Shown in pieces: positions 45,665 to 58,559 of a DNA stretch of 64,000 nt. A program made the position numbers and the translations under genes. A model generated the notes under the pieces. The model was given only the letters and a program-made list of their open reading frames with translations, was not told where the DNA came from and did no database searches. The first letter of the stretch is position 1, and each line of letters opens with the position of its first letter. Source of the DNA: Isoetes taiwanensis (lineage: Eukaryota > Streptophyta > Lycopodiopsida > Isoetales > Isoetaceae); NCBI GenBank assembly GCA_021234155.1, contig JAJEKV010000013.1, positions 14,857,877-14,921,876 of the forward strand. Reading direction: 5' to 3'.

Positions 45665-47049
45665 ACAGATCTCGGTAGGTCATAACTTTTATGACACTCA
45701 AATTATTTAGATAACTTTCGGTTATACAATCCTTTTGTAACAATCCTTTTATTCAATAAGCATTATTTCACTTAATGCAGATAAGGAGATGAGATGTTAT
45801 AGTTACTTTTTTATAATCAAGATCAAGGAGTATTTAATCCTGATTGGTTGCAGGATTCTAATTGAAACTACCACCACTTATCAAATATCACTGACATGAA
45901 ATAATTATCACAAAAGTGGTTCGTTGTTGATCCTATCAGGCATACTTGTTTAAGGTGTTGGTTGAACTTATATGGTATGGAGCTGTGGGGTTCCTATCTA
46001 TATCATTGCTATATGAGAAGACTAGAAGCCTCCACTCGAATTCTTAGTTCCGTACTTAATTCTTTTTCCACTTAAGCATATGGGAGTAGGATATTACATA
46101 ATTTAATGTCGAATAGCAAACACAGGAACACTTAACTTCCAACCCTTGCACACAATGTCCATGAATCACGACGTACTTAAGTCTGTTGGAAGGAGAAATA
46201 CAAAAGTTAGCTCTTAAATTAGAATGTTTAGGAAGATATATGCGTGAATAGCAATGTAAAGATTACTTGCTTGAAGCAATTCTTGAAATATGTTCCTAAA
46301 CATATCTCAACATATTCCTAAACATTACAAACATTCGAAATTGAATATTTAGTAATGCATACGTGTGTGCAAGTGAATAACAATGTATGGATCACTTCCT
46401 TGAAGCAATACTTGGATATTTACTTTCTATGTAAGATTTGGGATGTCAATGTCTTGCTAATGGTTAAGATGGGACATTATTAAGAGCAAATTATGCTTGC
46501 CCATGAACAAACGTATACAATAGCATCTATTCTCACAGTTTTGCACACACTCAGAATTGAATATAATCGGTGGGCTAGTAAATGGGAGCATTTGAAGTTG
46601 AATATCACACTTCAAAGTTATCCAATGTGTAAGACTATCAGAGCAAAGTAGCTGGTTTATCCACCTAATCCACCATCCTTACGGTACTTAGATTTGTGCT
46701 CATTTGGGTCATCAAAGGTGGATGTCGACGAGTCTTTGGACTGGTCGGGGCGGCGTTATATGGTCTCTATTGTGAGCGTTGTGGTCTCCAAGCCCAAGGT
46801 TCTAGCTCCAGCATTCATGTTGATCATATCTTCATAAGGCTTTTTTTTTTTGGTTTGGGGAGGCGAAGTGGACCCTCAATCTATTTGTATATGACTTGTC
46901 AGCCTTGCAAGTAACTCTCTTGTCATAAAAAAAAGCCCTAAGACTCACTATATATAGATTCTAATATGTAAATTAGGGGATGATCATAAGCGCACTTTGA
47001 AGCTAGAATACACTATCCCCACCTCTCATGCACATCACAGCTCATCAAC
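45665..47049. other. 3' flank of the FAMA-like gene and intergenic DNA
   Basis: No gene recognised. At 46850-46936 a sequence ends in a short A run (cataaaaaaaag), which may be a retroposon tail. A diverged doublet containing caatgtaaagattactt/caatgtatggatcactt occurs at about 46250-46420. Confidence 0.4.
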
Positions 47050-47807
47050 AGGAAATGTTCTACCTCCTAGATTGTCATCCCAGGACCTTCTGTGGCAAAG
47101 GGTGCTCGAAAAACTAGTACAGCCTACATGAACATCACTCCGAGCAGTGGGGGCAATACCTGTAGCAGTTTTACGATCCTTGATTCGTTGGAGAGCTGAT
47201 TTGCTGAAAATGGAGGCGAACGGAGCTCACCTCCTGCACCATATTACCAAATAGCTAATATTTGCTGATGATGTGGACCTCCTAGCTTACACCTCGGTGG
47301 ACATGCAACGTCATTTCGATGTCTTGGACACATTATGCCAGGCGACTGACATATACGTCAATCTGGCCAAGACTAAGGTGGCCACAAGTCAGTCAAGGGC
47401 CCCATCCTTCAGTTATCAGGGGTAGAATGTGGAAGTGGCACCTACCTACAAATATTTGGGAGTGAAGTCCCCTTCTGCTATGCACTGGGATGCTTCCATC
47501 TAACTACGAGCGACCCTGGATTGGAAGGCACTATATGCAATGCAGAATAACAGTCATAGAGTAGAGATGTATGATTAGGCCTATTTGTCGCACCTATTCA
47601 GGGTCTTGGTAGAGCATGTCCTTTTATATGGGGTTGAGGTCAGGGGCCCCATGGTGGCCACATCGTCACTTTCAGAGGGTGGTCACTATGGACGATGCTC
47701 GTCACTCTAACATGGGTTGTGCCAAGCCATGGCAATGGAGATGCAGTGCCTAAAGGCCTGCTTGAAGGAAAAGCGAGCTCAGTCCAGGAGCACATGTGCA
47801 TATAGGT
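47050..47807 (+). mobile_element. Outer LINE, left part with reverse transcriptase core
   Basis: The plus strand reads LIFADDVDLLAYTSVDMQRH near 47262-47320, where FADD is the catalytic YXDD box of non-LTR reverse transcriptase. It then reads VNLAKTKV and YKYLGV and ends near LVEHVLLYGVEV at 47610-47640. Internal stops show it is dead. It is cut at 47807 by a hAT-like element and resumes at 55881. Confidence 0.75.
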
Positions 47808-48351
47808 CATAGTTACTCGAAACGAGAACATTTTGGGAACTTGAACCCAAATTTTGGAATGGGAATGGGAACGGGAACGGCCAACATTCGAGTTTTTCAA
47901 TTTTGACAATGGATTTGGAGTTCTCTTTGCTGAAAGAACATCTTAGAATACGTATATAAAAATTTTAAACTTTCAAGGGGATTGCAAGCAAAAACATGTA
48001 TAGCTACTATGTAACAATAATATTAGAAATTTAAAGAATATTTTTCCATTTAAAACATATTTCTAGGTTCTTATACATTGCCATTCATAAAAATACACAA
48101 CATGAAATAGTTATAGCATAAAGAATAATAGGAAAAGCCTTTCGAACAACAAAAAAAGAAGGATGCAAGATTACTTCTACAGTAAAAAGTGGGCAATGAC
48201 AACCAAAAGAAATGCAATCCTATATTGACTATAAATTCTCTACTGCAAAAGATATTTCTAGGCATGTTACATAAAGATTTGTGAAGTGCCTACTCGGGTC
48301 ACTGATCAATCAACGTGAGTCTCTGGATTCTTTGCTATTGACAATAAAAAA

Positions 48352-50774
48352 ATGAACAGTGGAGCAAGCAAAGATAGACTGATAAATAAAAACGTAAAAA
48401 GCTTACCTATTGTCCAACCTTTCAGAGGTATTCATTTGAATTCTCCTCTGATTTCTTCTAGAATTGACTGTCTATCTAAATGTGCTGTCATTATAAAGGT
48501 TGACTCAGTTGGCCTTAAAATTGAGAAACTTTGGGATCATTTGCTTAGAATGCATAAAGGGATTACCATTAACTCAATATACTGGCTCAATTACCCCTAT
48601 CTCTTAGCAGAATGTGGATGTGAAAGAACCTCCAATTTTCTTCTGAAACTTGGCAGATCCACTTGTGATACATATCAGATTTCTTTCCTCAAATGGTTTC
48701 CCACTTTACCTTTGAATGAGTTCAAGAAATTCCAAGTTGCCTCTGTCACCATGAGTGATCTCAACCCTATATACTGGAATGATGATTGCTTCTCAAAATT
48801 TTTTAACTCCATTGGCACATACCTTGCATCTGAATATTCACCATACAGAGCCTCCCAAATGCTTTGCTCAAATTGATATCTCCAAACCAGTCCCTACCTC
48901 AGTGCCTATCATTGACTTTTATGGAAATAAAATTAACTTGAAACTTAAATGGGTTGGCTTACCAAATTTATGTCAAAAATGTAATCAGAGACACAATCAT
49001 CAGGATCTCTGTGATTCAGCACAAGAAAACTCAGAGATTAATGAAGTCCTCAGTTGCCATGAGGCTCATGTTCCTCATGCCAAAGAAACCATTAAATCTA
49101 ATGACAATGGACAATTCATGACTTGGAAAAGAGTTAATGGCAGTCACAAAAGGATTTCCAGGCAAAGAGAATTAAAGGCTCAGCAAAAGTCCATCAAAGA
49201 TTCTGCTTCTATTTATGCACATAAATTCACTTATGCTCTTGACAGTCAATCTAAAGTCAAAATTCTCAACAAAGGTGTTACTATAAAGGGAAACTCTACT
49301 GCTGCAGCTATCAACACCAATGGCTCTGATTCCACAAAGATTTATTCTGCTAAGAATAACATTGTAGATTCTAATAAGGAGATATTTCTCAAAGGTAAAA
49401 TGCCTATTTCCTCAAGTTTCGATCTTCATGGCACTCTGGCAAACATTCTTAAGGATGCTAATTCAAACAAGGCTCCATCAAATTCTACTGTGACTGGAGA
49501 ATTGGGCATTCATAACTCAGGAAAAGATTTCACAGTTATTGGTAGTATCTCTGATGCATCTACCAGCAAAGACTATGAAGTTCCATTAATTATGGAAAAA
49601 AGAATTGATCTCAAGGTAGATAAGCAGTGTAACTGTTCTAAAGGTAAAGGTTCTCAAGATATTTCTGGAAAAGATGCTACATGTGTCAAGGATCATATTG
49701 TTCTTTCTGATCACTCTGATCATTCTGATCAAGATGATCACGACATTCCTTGTCATAACAACTTCAGTGTCCTTGCTGACCTAAAGGATGATTGCACTGA
49801 AGGTCTTATGGAGTCAAATGTGAAAACAAGTGATAATGTCAACTTTTCTGCCTCCTCCATCATTCAAGACATTTCTGATCCCATCTATCCTGCTAATTCA
49901 TCTCTTGCTCAGCCCACACAAAACAATCTCATTGACCTCTCACCACCTACCTTAATTGAACTTCACTCCCCCCCCATCAAATAATCATCATGAGATTATT
50001 TCCCCCTACACAGAATTCCTGATAAAAGAATTGTCAGTCATGCCATCAGTTGGTGTTGAGGAAGTTCAGCCAAATGGATGCTCTCATATGCAAAATCAAC
50101 AACATTCTATGGTCAGTGATTTCACAAACACATCAGCCTTATGTGACAGAATTACAGATCAAGATCTACAAGGGAAATTCCATAATTCTGCAGGGGTCAG
50201 CTCAGGGGTCAGCTCAGTGGTCAGCTCAGCAGTATCTAAGGAAATTGTGGTTCAAGATTTCAACACGTAGCAAGTCAACTCCCAACAAGGAGACAAAACC
50301 AGGCAAGATCCTTCCATTCTAGTCATTGTTTCTTATAATTCAAATAATAAAGTTCTTTCAAATGACAGCAACCCTGTTCTCAAGGATATTGATGGAATTA
50401 CTAATTATGATAAATCCATCCTGCCTCCTTCTCAGAATTTAGATTCTCCTGAATTACATACCTGTTGCAAATCTAAATTTTGGTCTTGTTCTCATGCCTC
50501 AAACTCTGACACAGATGCTGATTTAGATAAAGAAAATAACAAACCTCCACAAAACTTATCTTCCTCTGATATTTGGGAAGATGACTCCTTCCTTATCAGC
50601 AACCCTCTCATAGGTTGTGAGAATAATCATAATTCCAATGGCTTGATTAGACAGACCACCAAGAAGCATAAGAATAAATCCAAAAAATCCAAAAGGTCTA
50701 CTGTTATCTCTGGTACTCCAGCTGCTAATACAAGAAATAGCTCTAAAAGAGTTACTAGGAGCCATAATCTTTAA
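48352..50774 (+). pseudogene. LINE ORF1 (nucleic-acid binding), frameshifted
   Basis: Three frames in series: 48352-48876, 48755-49984 and about 49956-50774. The N-terminal part (RIDCLSKCAVIIKVDS and onward) resembles the DUF4283 region of plant LINE ORF1. A zinc-knuckle-like CQKCNQRHNHQDLC follows near 48973-49014. Then comes a long Ser/Asn/Lys/Asp-rich tail with short repeats (SDHSDHSD near 49707; SGVSSVVSSAVS near 50197-50240). It ends in a basic stretch, KKHKNKSKKSKRS. Such proteins coat element RNA. Frame changes lie near 48860, 49975 and 50270. Confidence 0.75.
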
Positions 50775-50809
50775 GTTGGTCTCCATTTTCCTTTATCCTA
50801 TTCTTCTCA

Positions 50810-53800
50810 ATGAAGATTCTTACTTGGAACCTTAGGGGAATAAAAGGTCCCCTTAAAAGAAGGAGGGCTATTTCCCAAATAAGGGAATACAACTCTGATA
50901 TCATTCTTCTTCAAGAGCTAAGACTCCCAAACTTTGAATGCTCGAACTTAGGTGACTGGATTGGCCCTGGTCATTCTTCCATTTGGATTGAAGCCTCAGG
51001 AACTTCTGGAGGCATATGTATTATCTGGAAGAAATTTAAACATAATATTGTTTATAACAGTCCATGCAAAAGCTGGCAAGCTGTTACTCTTGCTCATGAT
51101 GATCTAACCTTTGGTGTGATCAATATTTATGCTTCTACTGATTCCAGAATTAGAGAACACACTTGGCAAGACCTCAATGACTGGCTTCTTTCTCAATCTT
51201 GTCAAACATGGATTATTGCAGGTGATTTTAATAACACACCTAGCTGGGACCTTAAGTGTGGCAAAAATCTTAACATGTCTGCTTCTGAGAGGGTAAATTG
51301 GGACAACTTCCTTGATCAGCATCTCCTTAATCACATCCCATCCTCTACTGCTAGATACACTTGGTCCAATAAACAAAGTGGTAATGCCCGAGTTTTTTGC
51401 ACTCTGGATAGATTCTATATCAGCAACATGGCTAATTCTTTCTGGGATAATTGCATGGTTTTTAGTGATGAGTCTACTTCTATATCAGACCATCAACCTC
51501 AATTTCTATCTACCAAACATGTCATCAATATGAAGAGATCTGGTAATATTCCTTTTAAATTAAACTGTTCTCTGGTTGACTCAGATAGATTCAATTCTGA
51601 ATTTATAGCCTATTATAACTCTCTTCCAAGGGTTACTGCTGCTAATTCCATGAAATATTTCTATTCCAACATCAAGCTGTCTAAATCTTGGATCAAAAAT
51701 TGGTCTAAGAATTTTTCGTGCTTCTAAAATTGCAGAGAAAAACAATCTGCTCCAAAAGATGAAAGATGTCAGATTGAATCTCCAATCTGACCCTTTAAAC
51801 TCTGAGCTTCACTCTATGGAAGAGAATTTGGAAATGTCTATCAAATCTATGGAAGAATTGGAGGCTAAAGGGGCAGCCATCAAATGCAAATTAAAATATC
51901 ATGCTCAAATGGATAGCTCCAACTCAAAATTTTTCTACAGGGTTGCTAAAAATAGGATTTTGAGAAATCAACTCTCTGCAATTGCTACTGAAGATGGATC
52001 TATTATCTCAGATCATGGCCATATCTCTAATTATTTCCATGACAAATACAGGGATATTTTTACCAAACCCCTGGACAATTCTGCTCAGTCTCTGCAGGGC
52101 AATAATTTCAGGGATTTCCTAAACAATCTGCCAAACTTAACTTCCATATCTACATCCCCTGAAATTGAAAACCTTCCCACTGAAAATGAAGTCTTGTCCA
52201 TAATTAAAGATCTTGGGAAGAATAAAAGTCCAGGCCCAGATGGCCTTCCTGTGGAATTTTATATTAAATTCTGGGATGTTATCAAATTGGATCTAATGCA
52301 CATGATTCATGGATTCTGGAATCTCAATCATTTACATCCATCTATTTGCTCGGGTTTTGTCACCATGATTCCAAAAGTAGATACTCCTACAAAGTTCAAT
52401 GATTGGAGGCCAATTTCTTTAACTAATACATCCTATAAAATATGTGCTAAGATCATTGCCAATAGAATTAAAGGTCATCTTCAGAAGGTCATTAGTTATT
52501 GCCAATCTGCATTCTTACCAAACAGGTTTATTCTTGATAACTACATTGCTGCCATGGAGGGCCTCCACTGGAATTCTTTATCAAAGCAAAATTGCATTCT
52601 CTTGAAACTCGACTTTTCCAAAGCCTTTGACACAGTAAGATGGGATTTTCTGGAGTTTGCCTTATCTAAGCTTGGTTTTTCCAGCAAATTGATAAAGTTA
52701 ATTCTTGGTCTCAATCAAAGATCACAATCTGCTATTCTTATCAATGGATCTCCTACCAGATTCTTCCCTTTAGCCAGAGGTGTCAGGCAAGGTTGCCCTC
52801 TTGCCCCTTATTTATTTCTGGTAGTGGCTCAAATGCTTACATCTGCTATTCAATTTCATCAAAGTAATAATGATATTTATGGTCTCACTCTGCCTGATAA
52901 TTCTTCTCTAGCCATCTCTCAATATGCGGATGATACCTTCACTTTCCTCCAAAATGATCCTAATAATATTGATTTCTTTTTCAAGATCATAGACTCTTTT
53001 AGTGCTGCCTCTGGTGTTCACCTCAACAAAGATAAATGTGTCATCATTGGGAATATTTCTTCTGATAATATCTCGGGTATTAAATGTGTGCACTCTAATG
53101 ACTCAACCAAACTTTTAGGCATGCCATTGTCCACAAATTCTTCTATTAAAGGCCTTTGGTCCCCTATTGTCTCTCGGATAAAAAAGAAATTATCAAATTA
53201 TGGCAGTTGTTTATCTTTAGCTGGCAGAACTATCATTGCTAACTCTGTTATTGCCAGCTCCCATATTTACTTCTCTTCAGCCCTTCTTGCTCCAAAATCT
53301 ATTTATCAACAGCTTGAAAGAATCATTAGAAATTTCATTTGGGGCAAGCATCATATGGTCAACTGGAAATCCATTGCTAGAAGTAAAACTCAAGGTGGTC
53401 TTGGATGTAAGAATCTTCTTTATCAAGGTTATGCTCTAGCTGGTAAGTATGTCTGGAGATCTCTCTTTCATGGCAATAATCCGACCTCTATTTTTATCAA
53501 AATCTTGGCTTTTTCGGCAGCCATATTAAAGGTCATCCATCTCTTGTGCACCAATTACCCTCTTCAGCTTTTTACAACTTACAACCTGGTGCAAATACAT
53601 CCCCTCTGATGAGAAACATAATCCTGGCTTGGAATTGGTCCCATAAAGCTTTCAAACATGTGGATCTTCATAAATGTCACCTTAGCTCTTCTATCTTCTG
53701 GAACCCTATGCTATCTAGGGACAACTCATCTCCTCTTCTTTGTTATTCACCCGGGATTTATAAGAAGTGGAGTAATCATAATATCCTCACCTTAGGTGAT

Positions 53801-54420
53801 CACGAGACATAATAGCGGTGGATTACTTGGGTGCCTTGAGGGCAAAAGTAAGGGGAACCTCTTCTGACAGGAATCTCTTTAAGCATATCACTCAATCACT
53901 CAATAATCATAACTTGGAGGCATGCTCAAACTCTAATATTGACTGGATTCTAAATAATAAGGCTGTTTACAAAGTCTCCAGCATTTATAAATTTTTAAAT
54001 AAGCCTGCTACAGCCTCAAAAGCTAAAATTTTTTGGAATATCTCTGAGGAACCCGAGCTGAAACTTTTTAAAAGTGTGTGGAATTCCAAGCTAACTCCCA
54101 AGATTGAATATTTTATCTGGTTATTGGCTAATGGTAGTGTTCCTAATCTTCTCTCTATTGCTAGACATCAAGCCCGGGAATCTTTGCTCCTATAAATGCC
54201 CATTGTCCTCTTCAATGCAATCAAATGGAAGATATGTTTCACATTTTTATCTGTCCTAAGCTGAACTCTTTATGGAATTGGTTTCAATACCATTTTGCCA
54301 TACCTAAGCCTACTTCCATGCTGAACTTTCTTTCAAATAATGATGCTTTCTTAAATTCCTTATCCTTCTTTGTTCTATGGAATATTTGGAAGCTTACGAA
54401 ATAGATGTCTTCATGGCAAA
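50810..54420 (+). pseudogene. LINE ORF2: endonuclease, reverse transcriptase and zinc-binding tail
   Basis: ORF2 cuts target DNA and reverse transcribes the element RNA. 50810-51727 holds the APE-type endonuclease: LTWNLRGIKGP at the start, LLQELRLP, IIAGDFNNTPS, and SISDHQP at the end with the catalytic His. After a frameshift near 51720, 51759-53609 holds the reverse transcriptase: KNKSPGPDGLPVEFY, WRPISLTN, KLDFSKAFDTVRWDF, RGVRQGCPLAPYLF and SQYADDTF (catalytic Asp pair), then the thumb with LAGRTIIANSV. Further frameshifts lead into 53546-53812 and 53818-54195. They then lead to a zinc-binding zf-RVT-like end (WNSKLTPKIEYFIW and, in another frame, CNQMEDMFHIFICP) and a final LWNIWKL. I find no RNase H domain. 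At least three frameshifts disable it. Confidence 0.9.
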
Positions 54421-54662
54421 CATTCTGTCTCTTGCACTTGGATTAAATTACACATTATCTATGATCTCGAATTGGCAGCCACGTGTAATAAAAACAGCAA
54501 AAACAATCATTTTGAAGACAGGTGGAACAGCTTGGGTGTATTCTATGGTTCTTTTAATTTTTTTCGATTAAATTGTCATGATGAACTCACTAACAGCGAT
54601 TTCTTGTCCATCGGATTATATGAACAACCTCGAGGCGGACCTTAGAAGAGAATTCGATTCAT

Positions 54663-55055
54663 GTGGAGCGACTTCTTGATCAAGAGATAGTTTATTCTGA
54701 AGGCCTTTGGACAGGAATTGTTAGAGGCAGGACTGATGTGGACATTCTAGACATACCAGAGAGGGAGATTGACTGGACAATTGAGTTATGCAGAGGCACC
54801 TACCTTATGCATGAGTTGTGGTGGTTCCTAGACAGATTTGGCAGCAACATGACTGAGCATCAATTTGATTACTATAGGGGCTGTTATTATTACCACAGGA
54901 GTATGGCTGATGCATATGGTACTCTTATACTTCTGAGGCCAACAACATACTCTGATACTTTGATTCAGGAACTGAACTGGGGAAATAATCACATCATGAT
55001 TATCCAACCAGACTACCCTTCCTTTTTCCAATACATTGACTCATATCATTTCTAA
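54663..55055 (+). CDS. Extra 3' ORF of the LINE, 130 residues, family unknown
   Basis: Downstream of ORF2 and before the poly(A) lies an uninterrupted frame rich in Tyr, Trp, Asp and His. It contains EREIDWTIELCRGTYLMHEL, WWFLDRF, YYRGCYYYHRSMADAYG and ILLRPTTYS. It ends SFFQYIDSYHF and stops. There is no RNase H signature (no DG-type catalytic spacing) and no zinc site. It is open while ORF1 and ORF2 carry several breaks. It could be a divergent end of ORF2, a separate ORF3, or captured sequence. A frame just upstream (to about 54643, ending IGLYEQPRGG) may belong to it. Confidence 0.5.
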   Translation: MERLLDQEIVYSEGLWTGIVRGRTDVDILDIPEREIDWTIELCRGTYLMHELWWFLDRFGSNMTEHQFDYYRGCYYYHRSMADAYGTLILLRPTTYSDTLIQELNWGNNHIMIIQPDYPSFFQYIDSYHF

Positions 55056-55880
55056 TTTCCACATCCTATCATTTCCTTCACCTCACATTTTTCTTATTTT
55101 CACATTTTGACTCCTGATTTTCCTCTCGAGTTGCTATCTTCCTGGCCAAAACTCTTATGTTTTTGGCTGTCAGCTGGTCGTTCATGGACATTACAGCATG
55201 GTCTCTTAATTATGTTTCAGCTTCCAAACTTTGGGACCTTAGATCTAAGTTGGTTTTTAATTTACCATTGTATTCACTGCTACTTATATTTTCATTGTCA
55301 TACTACTTTAGTGACAATGATTTCCTTTGTATCTTTTTTAATTAATGGAAAAAACTTCATTCTCTAAAAAAAAAAAAATTTTGTTGACGAGTCTATTTTG
55401 GGGAGCTGACTTCTACTAAATCGATTATGTTTTGTTTGCTGAGAGCTTTTATTAATCATATCTGCAGCCATACCTCCCATTTTATTTTAGGTTCTGTCTG
55501 TTATATGCATCATAGGATGAACAAAGAATGAACATAGAGATCAATACCTAGGCTGCAGTTCCAGAAGGGTTTCTCCATGATTCATGGCAGAGTGGTTCCA
55601 ATTCAATTTGGCATATTGATTCATGGCAGAGGGAGTAGAACAACAACAAAACAAAGGAGAGGCTCGTTCGTTGGCTTTGCGCAGGTATTTTGTTTGTCGG
55701 GATGTGCCGACCATTGAAAAAATTGAGTGAAAAAAATTTCTTACCAGGAACTAGTTCCGGAACTTAGTTCCCAGTAACAGGCCATATGGAAACATCCCCA
55801 AGAGTTCCCGAAATGCCCGATCCCCGGAAACTAGTTCCAGAACAGGAACGAAATTCAGAACTTTGTTCCTGGTAACTATG

Positions 55881-56400
55881 ATACAGGTGCAAATTGAGGC
55901 AGATTGTCATAGCTTGAGGCAATACTTTGACGATTGCTTCCTCAGCAAGCTCTGGGATGCCAGCGCCCTTGAATAGGTCAAGACAACACATTACCAGTGC
56001 CACATAAATTCCACATTGGAGAGGGCCATGCAATGCTACTTGTATACCCATCTACCCATGAAAAGGGGCAGATCCATTGTCTCAATTCGTGCATGTGCAC
56101 ACTGTCTCCTGAGATATGCAAATAAATTGGGGAGCCACGCCAGAACAGGCTTTGTTGATGCTGCCAAATGGGAACCGTTGAGGATGAATGCCATATTCTC
56201 CAGAGTTGTCCAGCATATCATCAAGTCCGAATATACTATATTGGGTTGGTCAAGGCCTGACCAGTGCTACATGTGATACTAAGCACAGCTTCAGTATGGA
56301 TGTCATGGATGTGGGTGATCAGCCATGTTCGTATACTCGCTTGACTTGTATATATATTCCATGATATGTATATTTGTACAGTTTGACATCTCTCTTATTA
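55881..56400 (+). mobile_element. Outer LINE, right part and 3' end
   Basis: Resumes after the hAT-like insertion. The open frame 56016-56276 reads MQCYLYTHLPMKRGRSIVS, CAHCLLRYANK, then VDAAKWEPLRMNAIFS and IKSEYTILGW. It fits the C-terminal tail of ORF2-type proteins with a CxxC-like pair. It continues into a TA-rich 3' region (56330-56400). The 80-bp repeat at 56428-56505 directly follows and may be its 3' UTR. Confidence 0.55.
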
Positions 56401-56427
56401 TAATCACGATTTTTCCCTCGAAAACCC

Positions 56428-56505
56428 TTTGGGACAGGATTTTTTAACCTGGACAGTAATAAATCGGTTGCGCTCTTTTATTGGGTCCCATAGAGCTGAT
56501 TAGTC
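56428..56505 (+). repeat. Dispersed ~80-bp repeat (inverted partner at 19885-19965)
   Basis: Contains attttttaacctggacag and taataaatcggttgcgctc and ends gggtcccatagag. About 80 percent alike to the reverse complement of the partner. Confidence 0.75.
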
Positions 56506-57660
56506 TTGTACATGATAAAAAACCATCTTGTGGACAGATTGGTCTCCGTGGTCTCCATTCCATTCAATTTTATATTAGCTATTGAAGAGCTTAGGCTCCA
56601 GGGATAGGTTCCAGACATGTTTCCCAAAACTTCTTATTTTTTTAGAAAAAATATATTTTGGAAGTATAAAACGTTTCTTTGGCAGTTTACCTTAACCGGA
56701 AAAAAAAAAAATCCAGTCCACCCTAGCCTTAGCAACAGCCCACTAGCAATGACATCTACAGAGGTCAATCCCTACTGTAGTCTTATCAGTCCATACTAGG
56801 ATCAAAATCCTTGATGGCACCAATCATCACTGAACCACAAGTCTTTAACCCAAAAACCCAAAAACAATAAGCCTCTAAGAACAAGAATCAGAAATAAAAA
56901 ATTGACGTATCCAAGTAGGACACATATCAATACGCCTCGTATTTAATCTTGCCTTCTGTTTACAAGGCTTCAAATATGAACCAGATGTCAACTGGTTAGA
57001 CCATAATCAAGCCAAACTATCTTGAATTAATGTCCATGCAAACTCAGACTTTGATATTACAAAGCCATTTTCCTTTTCCATGCTGCCTTTAGCCTTAGAC
57101 ATTGCATGCATGCCCAAACTGTTTAAACATGCTTAGATATTTAACTATTATGCCTATCTTGCCAATACTCATGCTTAGTTCCTGCATGTTGGTTATACAG
57201 CCTCCGTATAAGGCCATTCTGCTGCTATCATTAAGCATTCAACCAATGTTTGCTGACTTGTACACACAAATCAATCACTCTATGTGTTTATTTAGATGAT
57301 CATAAAAGACGGAAATAACATGCAATGTAACACCTATCATATCACCCCTTATTCCTTAATCTACACCGTACACAAAGTTCCTCGTTTGTGGGGTATGGAA
57401 GTATGGAATTTGCTATACTGTATAACAAGACTTGCAAAATACTATAAGATTTGAGGTAATATACTATATGGTGTTGATTTTGTACGTACAAAACATAATT
57501 ATAGGGGCTCTCGCTGCCCTACGTCACCCCCCATGTGAATATGCACCCAAACCAAAGGGGGTTTGAAGGGGGATTTAATTTAAAGGTAATGTAATGGTTT
57601 AATGTAATGGTTTAATTTAATTTAATGTAATGGTTTTTGTTATAGGTTAAAAAAAATTTT
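56506..57660. other. Non-coding stretch
   Basis: No gene recognised. From 57578 to 57640 the word taatgtaatggttt or a part of it is repeated three or four times. Confidence 0.4.
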
Positions 57661-57669
57661 TGCCCCTTC

Positions 57670-57735
57670 GGGGCTAATTAATGTTAATAGTAATTATATG
57701 TTGGGGCTAATTAATGTTAATAGTAATTATATGTT
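57670..57735. repeat. 33-bp perfect tandem duplication
   Basis: ggggctaattaatgttaata and the following 13 bases occur at 57670-57702 and again at 57703-57735 without change. Confidence 0.85.
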
Positions 57736-58559
57736 GGTTGTTATATGTAGGTAAACATTTGGGGGATGTTAGAGTGATAAAAAAAACGAGAGATTAAAGT
57801 CCAAAAGTATCTTTATTTAGTGCATTTTCAATGCAAAGTTTGAATCTTGCTTTGCAATTGAAATTGTCATTTCGGTGTGTGTCTCGTTACGAAATACAAG
57901 TAGAAAACAATGTGTTAAGTAAAAAGGAGAATGCAAGTAAACTTAATGAATATTCCTAGAGAAGAGCTATCTGCAACACAACTCAAAAAGATGGACATAT
58001 AGAAGAAACAAAAGAAGATTGTTAAACCGCTATTTTCATGCAGCTAGACTGAAAGAAATAATAATAATTTGCTAGAGATCATGTGTAAGCCATAACTGCT
58101 GCATCAACCAGGTCAGGAGCTCGTTGAGGACTAAGTCCCACATTTATCGAATTGAATTGTTCTTGTCCATGTCATACCATACAGGTTTAACTTGATCAGC
58201 TCATTAAAAAAACACATCATTTCAATGCAACAGCATTTCAATGCAATCCCGATAGGCATCTTTAAGTCACCAAGTATAACGTCATATGTCTTTGCGGTAT
58301 ATATGTTTGCGGTAAGATGATGAGGTAAAATTAGTGAGCATTTGAAAGAAGGAATTGATTGTGCTAGCGGGACCACATGTAATATCTACACGAATAGTAG
58401 GGATATCAAAAGTAATATCTATACGGAAGAAGTTTGAGTGCACGGAATGGAACCGATATACTACATGTCGCCGCCACCTTAACTACATTAGAAATCAGAA
58501 TAAAAACAATAGCTCAATCGCATTATGGAGCTGATCTGATTAGGCGTAAGCAACAATTT
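57736..58559. other. Non-coding stretch
   Basis: No recognisable gene or repeat. The minus-strand frame 58131-58376 has no family pattern. Confidence 0.4.

Larger units (their letters stand above)
48340..55378 (+). mobile_element. Nearly full-length LINE (L1-type) inserted in the hAT-like element
   Basis: About 7 kb on the plus strand: ORF1, ORF2 and a further 3' ORF, ending with an A12 tail at 55367-55378. The 5' boundary is set by ORF1 and is approximate. A target-site duplication could not be defined with certainty. Several frameshifts show the copy is no longer active as it stands. Codon and base composition are AT-rich like its surroundings. Confidence 0.85.
47808..55880. mobile_element. 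hAT-like DNA element, filled by a LINE
   Basis: Tips are catagttac at 47808-47816 and gtaactatg at 55872-55880, reverse complements. Flanks are atataggt (47800-47807) and atacaggt (55881-55888), an 8-bp target-site duplication with one mismatch, as is typical of hAT elements. Subterminal parts on both sides are rich in gaac/ggaac and gttcc words in opposite orientation. Without the LINE inside (about 48340-55378) the element would be about 1 kb. It has no transposase. Confidence 0.7.
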
